NCBI GenBank assembly: GCA_944353735.1 | Contig: CALVPU010000019.1 | Coordinates: 1-8,641, forward strand | Reading direction: 5' to 3' | DNA from: an uncultured Eubacteriales bacterium | Lineage (GTDB): Bacteria > Bacillota > Clostridia > Christensenellales > Aristaeellaceae | DNA: 8,641 bases | Shown here: in pieces, positions 1-6,498 of the stretch | Numbering within the stretch: the first letter of the stretch is position 1 | Layout: each line of letters starts with the position of its first letter | The notes under the pieces: generated by a model | The model's database searches: none | Told to the model about the DNA's origin: nothing | The model's input: the letters and a program-made list of their open reading frames with translations, nothing else | Program-made: the position numbers and the translations under genes

Positions 1-1
1 G

Positions 2-1981
2 GCGCGCGCGCTGATGCTGCTGATCGCGTCGGGCCTGCTGTCCGGCGCGCTTGCCGCGTCCGAGGATGCGGGCGCGGGGCTGGAGTCGGACGCGCTGGTG
101 CAGGTGACGCTCTCGGAGACGGCGCAGACGTTCTCGTTCACGCCGCAGGCCAACGCGGACTACGGCGTGTACGTGCTGCCGGAGAGCAGCGACACGGCGG
201 CGCGCGCGGAGCTCCGGCTCGGGGACGAGGTCGTGGCGCAGGGCGAGGGGACGATGTGCGTGATCCGCTGCCGCCTGAACGCCGGCGCGACGTACACGCT
301 GGCGCTCACCGGCACGGGAAGCGGGCGTCTGGAGGTGGCGCGCGAGACGCTGAGCCGCTGCTGGAGCATGCCCATCGAGCTGACCGACGGCGGCAGCTAC
401 GCCAAGCTGATCGCCCGCGCCGGCGACGTCCACTGGTACGCCGTGGACGCGGTGCGCGACGGCGCGGCGATCTTCTCGGCGACGCCGGAAAGCGACTGCC
501 CGCTGCGGCTGTGGCTGTTCGACGAGCGCGGAACACTGCTGGCGGAATCGGAATCGCTGCCCTCCGGCGCGGCAGCCCTGAGCGCGGCGCTGGAATCCGG
601 CAGCCGCTACCTCGTGCGCGTGGCGGCGGACGGCGGCGGCACGGGCAAGTATGCGCTCAACTGCATGCGCAGCGCCGTGACCACAATGCCGGAATCGGCG
701 CGGCTGGACGCAGCGTCCAGCGCCATCGAGGGCAGGTCCAGCGCACAGCTGCGCCCGGAAACGCTGCCGGCGGGCGCGTGCCCGCTGGTGCTGCTCGACA
801 GCTCCGACCCGACGGTCGCCACCGTACAGCCCGACGGCACGGTCGAGGGCCGCCGACCCGGCACGGCGACGGTCACCGCCTATGCCTACGGCGGTGCGCG
901 GGCGTCCTGCACCGTGACGGTCGCGCCCGTGGCGGTCACGGGCGTGACGCTGGCAGCGGAATCGCTGACGATGCAGGTCGGCGACAGCGAGCGCCTTGCG
1001 CCGGCGCTGATCCCCGAAAACGCCACCGACCGCGGTCTGACGTTCATCACCGAGGACGAGGGCGTGGTCACCGTCGACCGGCGCGGCGAACTGACGGCGG
1101 TCGGCGAGGGTACGGCGCGCGTGGTGGTGGTCACCGCCGACGGCGGCTGGACGGACGTGGTGTTCGTCACGGTCGAATCCGCGCCGCGGCGCTACCGCGC
1201 ACTGCTCGTCGGCGAACAGAACTACGCCTCGACCGTCGACGAGGTGCGCGCCGGTTCGATCCTCTCGGTGCAAAGCCTGCGCAGCCTGCTGGAAACGGCG
1301 TCGTTCGACGGCGAGCGCTACGACGTCACCACGCTGCTCGACGCGCCGCGCGACGGCGTGATCGCCGCCATCCGCGAGACGTTCGACGACGCCGCCGAGG
1401 GCGACCTGTCGCTGATCTACATCACCTGCCACGGCTTCTACCGCGCCGGCATGACGTTTTTCGCCATGGCGGACGGCTCGGTGCTGTCGGCGGCGGAACT
1501 GGAGCGCGAGCTGCGCGCCATCCCCGGCGAGGTCGTGCTGCTCGCCGACTGCTGCGGCAGCGGCGGACTGATCGGCGCGGCGGGCACGGCGGACGACCTG
1601 CTCGACGGCATCACTTCCGTGTTTCAGGGCGCGGTCGGTCCGGCGAGCATATCCGGCAGCGGCTACCACGTCGTCGCCAGCGCGCTGCTGGATCAGGATT
1701 CCTACCGCCTCCGCTTTGGCGACGGCGACGAGGAGGACATGGCGACCGTGTTCGCGCGCGCACTGTGCGACGGCGCCGGCTGGAGCATCGACCGCGGCGC
1801 GCAGAGCGCCATGAATGCCGACGCCGACTATGACGGCGAGATCACCCTCGGCGAATTGAAAAACTACATGGCGCGGCGCGTGTCGTGGTATCTCGACCTC
1901 GCCGGCGACTATGCCCAGACCGTGCGCGCCTATCCCGAAGGCGACGACTGCGTGATCTTTGCCCGCACGCCGGCGGCATGA
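2..1981 (+). CDS. Secreted caspase-like (C14 family) cysteine peptidase with Big2-like domains and EF-hand loop, 5' end outside window
   Basis: Probable extracellular cysteine endopeptidase of the caspase/metacaspase fold; substrate unknown. The frame is open to the window edge and the first ATG (position 14) already sits in a hydrophobic signal core ending ALA-AS, with an Arg just upstream, so the true start is probably off the window. Residues below count from that ATG. Residues ~25-115 and ~119-220 are two beta-rich modules resembling PPC (pre-peptidase C-terminal) domains. Residues ~222-304 and ~305-391 look like bacterial Ig-like Big2 domains (TATVTAYAYGG; VTLAAESLTMQVGD). The catalytic domain starts near R392 (RYRALLVG). 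It has the His of TCHGF (H473) and the D-x-C-x-S-G block (D512, C514), 41 residues apart as in caspases. D603, D605, D607, I610 and E614 form a canonical 12-residue EF-hand loop, suggesting calcium dependence. No C-terminal anchor is visible. Fold and dyad are well supported; the substrate is not. Confidence 0.85.
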   Translation, partial: ARALMLLIASGLLSGALAASEDAGAGLESDALVQVTLSETAQTFSFTPQANADYGVYVLPESSDTAARAELRLGDEVVAQGEGTMCVIRCRLNAGATYTLALTGTGSGRLEVARETLSRCWSMPIELTDGGSYAKLIARAGDVHWYAVDAVRDGAAIFSATPESDCPLRLWLFDERGTLLAESESLPSGAAALSAALESGSRYLVRVAADGGGTGKYALNCMRSAVTTMPESARLDAASSAIEGRSSAQLRPETLPAGACPLVLLDSSDPTVATVQPDGTVEGRRPGTATVTAYAYGGARASCTVTVAPVAVTGVTLAAESLTMQVGDSERLAPALIPENATDRGLTFITEDEGVVTVDRRGELTAVGEGTARVVVVTADGGWTDVVFVTVESAPRRYRALLVGEQNYASTVDEVRAGSILSVQSLRSLLETASFDGERYDVTTLLDAPRDGVIAAIRETFDDAAEGDLSLIYITCHGFYRAGMTFFAMADGSVLSAAELERELRAIPGEVVLLADCCGSGGLIGAAGTADDLLDGITSVFQGAVGPASISGSGYHVVASALLDQDSYRLRFGDGDEEDMATVFARALCDGAGWSIDRGAQSAMNADADYDGEITLGELKNYMARRVSWYLDLAGDYAQTVRAYPEGDDCVIFARTPAA

Positions 1982-2049
1982 ATCCGGCGCACAACATGCG
2001 CACGGCAGCGCAATGCCGGCGCCCGCTGCGCCGCGGAAGGCACGAAATC

Positions 2050-2277
2050 GAAGGCGAACGCCGCGCGATGGGACGGGGCATGCACAGCGCAAGCGCGCGG
2101 CGCTTCTCGCCGCGCGGGAAGGCGAACGCCGCGCGATGGGATGGGGCATGCACGGCGCAAAGCGAGTAACGCTTTGTCGCCGCGCAGGAAGGCGAACGCC
2201 GCGCGATGGGACTGGGCATGCACGGCGCAAGCGCGCGGCGCTTCTCGCCGCACGGGAAGGCGAACGCCTTGCGGCAC
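2050..2277. repeat. ~68 bp tandem repeat, about 3.3 copies, with internal hairpins
   Basis: Copies begin at 2050, 2118, 2188 and 2256 (spacing 68, 70, 68 bp), each opening with GAAGGCGAACGCC; the fourth diverges after about 20 bp. Each full copy holds GCATGC and an inverted repeat. In copies 1 and 3 the arms are AAGCGC/GCGCTT around GCG. In copy 2 they are CAAAGCG/CGCTTTG around AGTAA, so sequence changed while pairing was kept. Long frames through it on either strand give repetitive Arg/Ala-rich peptides with no ribosome site, so it is judged non-coding. Confidence 0.85.
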
Positions 2278-2381
2278 AAGACGGCAGCCTGCCGCGCCGC
2301 AAGGCGCTGCGCCGGAGCGCATTCCGCGGGAGGGCGCGCGAGAGACGGCAATTCAGCCGGGCTGGCGGGTTGCCTTGGCGC
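2278..2381. other. Non-coding spacer between repeat array and terminator
   Basis: GC-rich sequence with small self-complementary stretches such as GGCAGCCTGCC. No start codon with a plausible ribosome site, no promoter and no RNA gene is recognisable. Together with the repeat array it fills the gap between two convergent genes. Confidence 0.5.
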
Positions 2382-2418
2382 AAAGCGCGCCGGAACCGAA
2401 ATGGTTCCGGCGCGCTTT
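2382..2418. terminator. Bidirectional rho-independent terminator between convergent genes
   Basis: A perfect 16 bp stem (AAAGCGCGCCGGAACC, 2382-2397, paired with 2403-2418) closes a 5 nt GAAAT loop. The A3/T3 ends and CATT tail give only a short U-tract, but the stem is very strong. It lies 42 bp past the stop of the minus-strand reductase and downstream of the plus-strand peptidase, as expected for a shared terminator. Confidence 0.85.
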
Positions 2419-2459
2419 CATTCCCCCGCCGCAGGCTCTCCTTGCCGGCGCGCTGGGCG

Positions 2460-3554
2460 TCACTTGCCAAAGTACGCGGCGATGGTCTTCATGCGCTGGG
2501 ACTGGGCGACGTGGAAGGGGCAGCGGCGGTCGCAGTGACCGCAGGCGATGCAGTCGGACGCCTTGACCTCGAGCTTCGCGTAGTGGTCCGCCGCGAGCGA
2601 ATCGCCGATCGCCGCCAGATCATAGTACTTGTTGATCAGGCCGATGTTCAGCCCCGCCGGACAGGGCGCGCAGTGGTTGCAGTAGACGCAGGCGCCGGCG
2701 GCGTCCCTGGGCGTGAAGGTGCCGAGCACGGCGTAGTCGCGCGCCTCCGCCGGCGCGTCGAAGAAGCCGAGCGCGTCCCGGACGTCGGCGAGACTGCGGA
2801 CGCCGGGCAGCACGGTGAGCACGCCGGGCTTGTCCAGCGCGTACTGGATGCACTGATACGGCGTCAGCGCCTGTCCGAACGGCGACGCCGCCGCGCTGAG
2901 CAGCTGCCCGCCGGAGTAGGGCTTCATGACCGATATGCCGACGCCCTCCTTTTCGCAGCGGCGGTACAGCGCCATGCGCTCGCCGGCGCTGCCGTTGGCG
3001 TATTCTCCGTGCTGGTAGTCGTAGGCGGGATTGATGGAGAACATCAGCTGCTCCACGACGCCCACATCGAGCACCGCCTGCGCCAGTTCCGGCGTGTGCG
3101 AGCTGAGACCGACGTGGCGCACAACGCCCGCCTTCTTCATCTCCAGCAGGTAGTCGAGCACGCCGTTGTCGCAATACGCCTTCCAGTCGCCCTCTGCGTC
3201 GAGGCAGTGGATGAAGCCGAAGTCGATGTAGTCCGTGCGCAGGGTCCGGAGCTGCCACTCGACCTGCCGTTTGACGGTGTCGAGGTCGGTCGTCCAGCCA
3301 TAGGGGCCCTTTTCGTAGTTGGCGCCGAAGTGAACCTGGTAGAGCAGCTCGCCGCGCACGGACGCGAACGCCTCGCCGACGTACGAAAACGTCCGCGCGC
3401 CGGCGGTGGCAAGATCGACGAAGTTGACGCCGTGCTCGTGGGCATAGGTGAGCGCGGCAACGGCGTCCTTCTCCGAAGCGTCGCACAGCGGGCCGCTGCC
3501 GATGCCGATGACACCGATGCGATCGCCGGTTCTGGGGTGGATGCGGTATTCCAT
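2460..3554 (-). CDS. Aldo/keto reductase-fold protein with C-terminal [4Fe-4S] clusters
   Basis: A 364-residue cytoplasmic protein: AKR TIM barrel (about 1-280) followed by a ferredoxin-like tail. C289, C292, C295, C298 (CVYCNHCAPCP) and C335, C338, C341, C345 (CIACGHCDRRCP) are two cluster-binding sets, so electrons probably pass through iron-sulfur centres. The classical AKR tetrad is incomplete: the Asp (D47, VNFVDLAT) and the final His (H116, DYIDFGFIH) are present. No Tyr sits at the usual place after the Asp, and the Lys strand reads YQVHFG with H75. From memory, clostridial relatives with a GHL motif share this Lys-to-His change. The frame extends 46 residues upstream of this ATG, but AGGAGGT (3561-3567) lies 6 nt before it, and the upstream part is Arg/Pro-rich and non-homologous. 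The 268 bp gap to the regulator gene leaves operon membership open. Substrate unknown. Confidence 0.9.
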   Translation of the reverse strand: MEYRIHPRTGDRIGVIGIGSGPLCDASEKDAVAALTYAHEHGVNFVDLATAGARTFSYVGEAFASVRGELLYQVHFGANYEKGPYGWTTDLDTVKRQVEWQLRTLRTDYIDFGFIHCLDAEGDWKAYCDNGVLDYLLEMKKAGVVRHVGLSSHTPELAQAVLDVGVVEQLMFSINPAYDYQHGEYANGSAGERMALYRRCEKEGVGISVMKPYSGGQLLSAAASPFGQALTPYQCIQYALDKPGVLTVLPGVRSLADVRDALGFFDAPAEARDYAVLGTFTPRDAAGACVYCNHCAPCPAGLNIGLINKYYDLAAIGDSLAADHYAKLEVKASDCIACGHCDRRCPFHVAQSQRMKTIAAYFGK

Positions 3555-3560
3555 GTCGCT

Positions 3561-3567
3561 ACCTCCT
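3561..3567 (-). promoter_or_regulatory. Ribosome binding site fixing the reductase start
   Basis: On the minus strand AGGAGGT is followed by a 6 nt spacer and the ATG at 3554. It excludes the longer frame beginning at 3692 as the real start. Confidence 0.85.
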
Positions 3568-3727
3568 GTCGTGTTTGGGAAAGTGGTCGCTTTCGGCAGG
3601 CGTGCGCCGCGGACGACGCGCTTCCGCGCCCGCAGCGGTGCGCGCGGAACAGTGCGCCGCCCGCGCGCCGGCATGCGGCTGCGCCGCCGCAATCATCCCG
3701 GCACACGCCACCGTGCCCAGCGGCGCC

Positions 3728-3828
3728 GGCAGCGCGGCGCGCCTGCGAGCAAGTTCACGGATAGTTTGCGCGCGTGTACACCGGTTCGCGCTCGGGCAGC
3801 GCAGCGCGCCTGCGAGCGAGTTTCACGG
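3728..3828. repeat. Imperfect 33/34 bp direct repeat behind the TetR gene
   Basis: 3728-3760 and 3795-3828 share GGCAGCGC-N-GCGCGCCTGCGAGC and then (A/G)AG-TTCACGG, with two substitutions and one inserted T. The right copy overlaps the stop codon of the TetR gene (3823-3825); the left lies in the spacer before the reductase. The sequence between them is not duplicated. No promoter or terminator could be assigned in this 268 bp spacer. Confidence 0.65.
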
Positions 3829-4491
3829 TCCATGTTTTTTTCTGCCGGGGAGCGCGCCGTCCGGCTGCGTCCCGGGCAACAGCCGGACGATGAGCGCCCG
3901 CGCGATGTCGTATGCCGTACAGGGAACGAACGGCACGCCCGCGCGCGCCATCGCTTCCCTCTGCTTGTCGGTCGCCGTGGTGTACGGATAAATGCCGAAC
4001 AGGAAGGGAAACAGCGCGCCGAGGAACGCCTGTTCGCCGCGCTCGCCCATCTGGGGAAAGAACTTGCGCAGGCAGCGCGCGACCGTTTCCCGCGCCCGCG
4101 CATAGGCGCGCTTGAACGACACCAGATTCTCCATCCGGCTGTTGCCCTCCATGTCGTAGAGATTCATGCACATCAGCTTGAGCATGCACATGCGCCGCGA
4201 CAGCGCCTGCGCGAAGGCGTCGGCAAACGCCTCGGCGCTGAGCGCTTCGTTTTCGCGCTCGATCGCCTCCATGTCGGCGATCCACGCCTCGTGCTCGCGC
4301 TCGAGCAGCGCCAGAAAGATCTCTTCCTTGGTGTGGAAGTAGTTGTAGATCGACGTGCGGGTAAAGGAGGTCCGCTTGCCGATGTCGTTGAGGGTAATCT
4401 CCCGGAACCCCATCGTCCGGTAGAGCTCGGCGCAGGCGTTGACGAGCTCCTCCCTGCGCGCGCGCGTCAGCGCCTCCGAGCCTGCGGGCAT
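3823..4491 (-). CDS. TetR/AcrR family transcriptional regulator
   Basis: A 222-residue one-component repressor. The N-terminal DNA-binding domain (about 10-60) carries the TetR helix-turn-helix, with ITLNDIGKRTSFTRTSIYNYF at about 32-52 followed by HTKEEIF. The remaining ~160 residues form the variable helical ligand/dimerisation domain, whose ligand cannot be read from sequence. The frame is open to 4557, but the ATG at 4491 is preceded by AAAGGGGGAAGG, and TetR proteins normally begin shortly before the helix seen here. It lies 31 bp behind the DUF362 stop and is third in the flavodoxin-DUF362-TetR unit. The unit's promoter is overlapped by two TGACA-N3-TGTCA palindromes, the usual layout of an autoregulated TetR operon. 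The family is certain; the operator assignment is inferred. Confidence 0.92.
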   Translation of the reverse strand: MPAGSEALTRARREELVNACAELYRTMGFREITLNDIGKRTSFTRTSIYNYFHTKEEIFLALLEREHEAWIADMEAIERENEALSAEAFADAFAQALSRRMCMLKLMCMNLYDMEGNSRMENLVSFKRAYARARETVARCLRKFFPQMGERGEQAFLGALFPFLFGIYPYTTATDKQREAMARAGVPFVPCTAYDIARALIVRLLPGTQPDGALPGRKKHGP

Positions 4492-4522
4492 GCGCCTTCC
4501 CCCTTTCGCCGCGCCGCGCGCA

Positions 4523-5413
4523 TCAGAACTCGATCCGCTCGTACGCGCGCGATCCATAGCCGAGCTGCGCCGCCGCCTCGATGGTGTGGATGCCGTTGCA
4601 GCTGTTCACGCGCTCCATGAAGTGCTCGCGGCCCGGGTCGTCGGAATGGATGACCAGATCCATGCACGCCTGATCGAGCGCCACCGGATCGAGCGATGCC
4701 AGCACGCCGATGTCCTGCATGCAGGGGTCCTCCGCCACGGCGCAGCAGTCGCAGTCGACAGACAGGTTCTTCATCACGTTGATGAAGGCGATCCTGCCCC
4801 TGAAGTGGTCCACCACGCTCATGGCGGCGTCCGCCATCGCCTCCGGGAAGGTCACCGAATCGGCGTGCTGCTGCCAGGTCTCGAAGCGGTCGTCCGTCTT
4901 GCCCGCAGAATGGATCAGCGCCTTGCCCGCGCGCGAGGCACAGCCGATGGCGATCTGCTTGAGCGCGCCGCCATAACCGCCCGCCGGATGGCCCTTGAAG
5001 TGGGCGAGCACGAGCATGGAATCGTAGTTGAGGATGTGCTTGCCGACGCGGTTTTCCCTGAGCACCTTGCCGTTCGGGATCTGCCAGACCACGTCCGGGC
5101 CCTCAGCGTCCATCAGGTCGACGTCGAAGTACTTCGTCCAGCCATGCTCCTCGAGCAGCCTGCGGTGCGACTCCGTGTGATCGCGCACGCCGCCCGAGGC
5201 GTCGCCGTAGGCGGTGTTGCACTCCACGACCGTGCCGCGCACTTCCTCCACCATCGGACGCCAGAATTCCGGTCGCAGAAAGTTCTGGTTGCCCTGCTCG
5301 CCGGTATGCACCTTGACCGCCACCCTGCCCGGCAGCGAAGCGCCGAGCTTGCGATAGATCTCGACGACCGACTCCGGCGTGATCGCGCGCGTAAAGTAGA
5401 CCTTGGATTTCAC
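4523..5413 (-). CDS. DUF362 domain protein, probable iron-sulfur-associated redox protein
   Basis: A 296-residue soluble protein recognised as DUF362 by VAVKVHTGEQGNQNFLRPEF near residue 32, the AHFKGHPAGGYGGALKQIAIG core (~137-157) and the DIGVLASLDPVALDQACMDL block (~234-253). The family's biochemical role is poorly defined. Many members carry an extra ferredoxin domain; this one does not, but has a compact set C221, C223, C224, C231 (DCDCCAVAEDPC) plus C158 and C250 that could bind metal or a cluster. Start choice: an ATG exists at 5431, but AAGGAGG (5422-5428) falls inside that extension, 8 nt before a GTG at 5413, giving a product beginning MKSKVYFTR; the GTG is preferred. It sits 28 bp behind the flavodoxin and 31 bp before the TetR gene, so co-transcription is very likely and the flavodoxin is a plausible electron partner. 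Confidence 0.85.
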   Translation of the reverse strand: MKSKVYFTRAITPESVVEIYRKLGASLPGRVAVKVHTGEQGNQNFLRPEFWRPMVEEVRGTVVECNTAYGDASGGVRDHTESHRRLLEEHGWTKYFDVDLMDAEGPDVVWQIPNGKVLRENRVGKHILNYDSMLVLAHFKGHPAGGYGGALKQIAIGCASRAGKALIHSAGKTDDRFETWQQHADSVTFPEAMADAAMSVVDHFRGRIAFINVMKNLSVDCDCCAVAEDPCMQDIGVLASLDPVALDQACMDLVIHSDDPGREHFMERVNSCNGIHTIEAAAQLGYGSRAYERIEF

Positions 5414-5421
5414 GAGCCTCT

Positions 5422-5428
5422 CCTCCTT
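5422..5428 (-). promoter_or_regulatory. Ribosome binding site implying a GTG start for the DUF362 gene
   Basis: AAGGAGG on the minus strand, 8 nt before GTG at 5413. The alternative ATG at 5431 lies upstream of this site and has no Shine-Dalgarno sequence of its own, so the longer start is disfavoured. Confidence 0.75.
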
Positions 5429-5441
5429 CATGACCCGTCGT

Positions 5442-5912
5442 TCACGCGCCCAGCGCGCCCTTTGCCCACGACGCGGCGCCCGCGCCGCCGAGCAGCCTGC
5501 CCTTTTGCCAGCGCGCCTGCGGATACGTCTCGCGCAGCCGCCGCTCCGCGCCCTCGATGCCGCTGCCGCCGGACGTGGCGAAGGGAATCATCGCCGGACA
5601 GTCGGACGCGCAGCGGTCCAAAAAGGTGTCCACGGCGCGCGGCTCCACGCCCCACCAGATGGGAAAGCCGAGGAACACGGCGCCGTACTGCGCCAGATCC
5701 GGCATCTCGCCGGCAAGCGCCGGGCGGCTCGCCGGATTGCTCATCTCCAGCGAACTGCGGCTGCGCTTGTTCGTCCAGTCGAGGTCGGCGGCGGTATAGC
5801 GCGCCTCCGGGCGAATCTCATACAGCGTCCCGCCCACGGCGGACGCGATCTCCCGCGCCGTGCGCGCCGTCTCGCCGCTGGCGGAAAAATAGGCGACCAA
5901 TACCTTGTCCAT
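5442..5912 (-). CDS. Flavodoxin family protein
   Basis: A 156-residue FMN-binding electron carrier with a single flavodoxin domain and no signal peptide, so cytoplasmic. Residues 4-19 (VLVAYFSASGETARTA) are the first beta strand and the FMN phosphate loop, with S10, S12 and T15 in place of the classical T-x-T-G-x-T. GFPIWWGVEP (82-91) is the loop that stacks on the isoalloxazine ring, and FATSGGSG (111-118) is the third flavin-contact loop. This pattern fits the Flavodoxin_4 type of clostridial proteins. The ATG is preceded by GGAGGAGGG (5919-5927) with 6 nt spacing. It is the first gene of the minus-strand unit, directly behind the operator-flanked promoter. The specific redox partner is unknown; the DUF362 protein encoded next is the obvious candidate. 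Confidence 0.92.
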   Translation of the reverse strand: MDKVLVAYFSASGETARTAREIASAVGGTLYEIRPEARYTAADLDWTNKRSRSSLEMSNPASRPALAGEMPDLAQYGAVFLGFPIWWGVEPRAVDTFLDRCASDCPAMIPFATSGGSGIEGAERRLRETYPQARWQKGRLLGGAGAASWAKGALGA

Positions 5913-5974
5913 GCAAAACCCTCCTCCAGTTGCTGCCGCTCGCCGCCGGACCGTGCCGGCGAACGCCGCTATTC

Positions 5975-5987
5975 TGACATCTTGTCA
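5975..5987. promoter_or_regulatory. Operator 2: TGACA-N3-TGTCA palindrome at the transcription start
   Basis: TGACATCTTGTCA. It begins just downstream of the start site predicted (about 5989) from the -10 box at 5996-6001, so a bound repressor would block promoter clearance. Both copies share the context TTC-TGACA-N3-TGTCA-A. The TetR protein of the same operon is the likely binder (inference). Confidence 0.75.
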
Positions 5988-5995
5988 ACACCCAC

Positions 5996-6024
5996 ACCAT
6001 ACCACCATTCTGACATGATGTCAA
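5996..6024 (-). promoter_or_regulatory. Sigma-A-type promoter of the flavodoxin-DUF362-TetR operon
   Basis: On the minus strand TTGACA (-35, 6019-6024) is followed by exactly 17 bp and TATGGT (-10, 5996-6001). The -35 box is a perfect consensus and is part of operator 1. Confidence 0.8.
6011..6023. promoter_or_regulatory. Operator 1: TGACA-N3-TGTCA palindrome over the -35 box
   Basis: TGACATGATGTCA, a perfect dyad whose centre is 36 bp from that of operator 2. It covers five of the six bases of the -35 hexamer, which implies direct competition with RNA polymerase. Confidence 0.8.
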
Positions 6025-6080
6025 TCCATTTCCATGTAAAATTTCAGAAAAGCGAGGTGCCGTACCCCGCAGGCAGGGGC

Positions 6081-6109
6081 TTGACTTTTGGCGCGCGAGC
6101 CGCTATAAT
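6081..6109 (+). promoter_or_regulatory. Promoter of the tRNA-Leu gene
   Basis: TTGACT (6081-6086), a 17 bp spacer and a consensus TATAAT (6104-6109), about 50 bp before the mature tRNA. It diverges from the flavodoxin promoter. Confidence 0.85.
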
Positions 6110-6159
6110 GAATATGTTCTGCGCAGCCACGCGGCAGGTCCGCATGGCGAGAACGCCGC

Positions 6160-6243
6160 GCCGGTGTGGCGGAATTGGCAGACGCACCGCACTCAAAATG
6201 CGGCGGATTTTCCATGCCGGTTCGAGTCCGGCCACCGGCACCA
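6160..6243 (+). tRNA. tRNA-Leu (anticodon CAA)
   Basis: An 84 nt class II tRNA. The 7 bp acceptor stem GCCGGTG (6160-6166) pairs with CACCGGC (6233-6239), followed by discriminator A and an encoded CCA (6241-6243). The anticodon arm CCGCA-CTCAAAA-TGCGG places CAA at 6194-6196, decoding UUG. A short variable arm (GG-ATTTT-CC) precedes the T arm GCCGG-TTCGAGT-CCGGC. It has its own promoter and terminator, so it is a single-gene unit. tRNA-Leu genes are common integration sites, but no second copy of its 3' end is visible to the right. Confidence 0.97.
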
Positions 6244-6247
6244 CCAT

Positions 6248-6288
6248 CCCTACCAGAAATTGATACAATTCTGGTAGGGAGTTTTTTT
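6248..6288 (+). terminator. Rho-independent terminator of tRNA-Leu
   Basis: CCCTACCAGAA (6248-6258) pairs with TTCTGGTAGGG (6269-6279), an 11 bp stem with a 10 nt loop. It is followed by AG and seven T (6282-6288), and starts 5 nt after the CCA end. Confidence 0.95.
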
Positions 6289-6436
6289 ACCCCATCTGGG
6301 CAGGAAGCCCTTGTGACAGAAAGTTTCTCGGGAGATTTCGCGGAATCGTATAGCTCGGGCAACGCTTTGTTGTATGGAAGATCCGGCGCGGACGGCAAAA
6401 GTAGCTGTCTGCGCAGGTTCATTTTCCCCCGCCTAA

Positions 6437-6494
6437 GCATTACGCCAAATTGTTCTGAACGATTTGGCGTAATGCGGAGTTTCGCCAAATTGTT
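6437..6494. repeat. 39 bp near-palindrome plus third half-site at the recombinase 3' end
   Basis: 6437-6475 is a near-perfect inverted repeat with 19 bp arms around T6456 and a single T-G wobble (6451/6461); the outer arms are GCATTACGCCAAAT and ATTTGGCGTAATGC. CGCCAAATTGTT (6443-6454) recurs directly at 6483-6494, just before the recombinase stop. No U-tract follows, so a simple terminator is unlikely. It may be an element end, a recombinase-related site or a mobile hairpin; function is unassigned. Confidence 0.7.
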
Positions 6495-6498
6495 TGGT

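Noticed and set aside
256..1833. 525-codon open frame overlapping the peptidase gene
   Set aside because: The product is dominated by Arg/Ala/Gly runs with no domain. It is a +2 frame artefact of high-GC DNA, while the overlapping frame has clear signal, Big2-like and peptidase motifs.
2050..2277. CRISPR array
   Set aside because: Units are about 68 bp and nearly identical throughout; there are no unique spacers between short repeats and no cas gene.
1959..3764. 601-codon plus-strand frame across the repeat array and antisense to the reductase
   Set aside because: Low-complexity Arg/Ala-rich start derived from the repeats, then the complement of a recognisable reductase. No ribosome site and no family.
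3555..3822. A separate promoter or TGACA-type operator for the reductase
   Set aside because: No convincing -35/-10 pair and no TGACA-N3-TGTCA dyad was seen in this spacer, only a 33/34 bp direct repeat.
3835..3841. T7 run as a terminator for a plus-strand transcript
   Set aside because: It is the complement of Lys codons at the end of the TetR gene, and no stable stem precedes it on the plus strand.
5429..5431. ATG as start of the DUF362 gene
   Set aside because: The only good Shine-Dalgarno sequence lies inside the coding extension it would create, 8 nt before the GTG at 5413.
6160..6243. tRNA-Leu 3' end as a used attachment site with a duplicated copy to the right
   Set aside because: No second copy of the T-arm/acceptor sequence was found down to 8641, and the recombinase remnant is of the serine type, which does not typically need tRNA identity segments. 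The other att site could be off the window.
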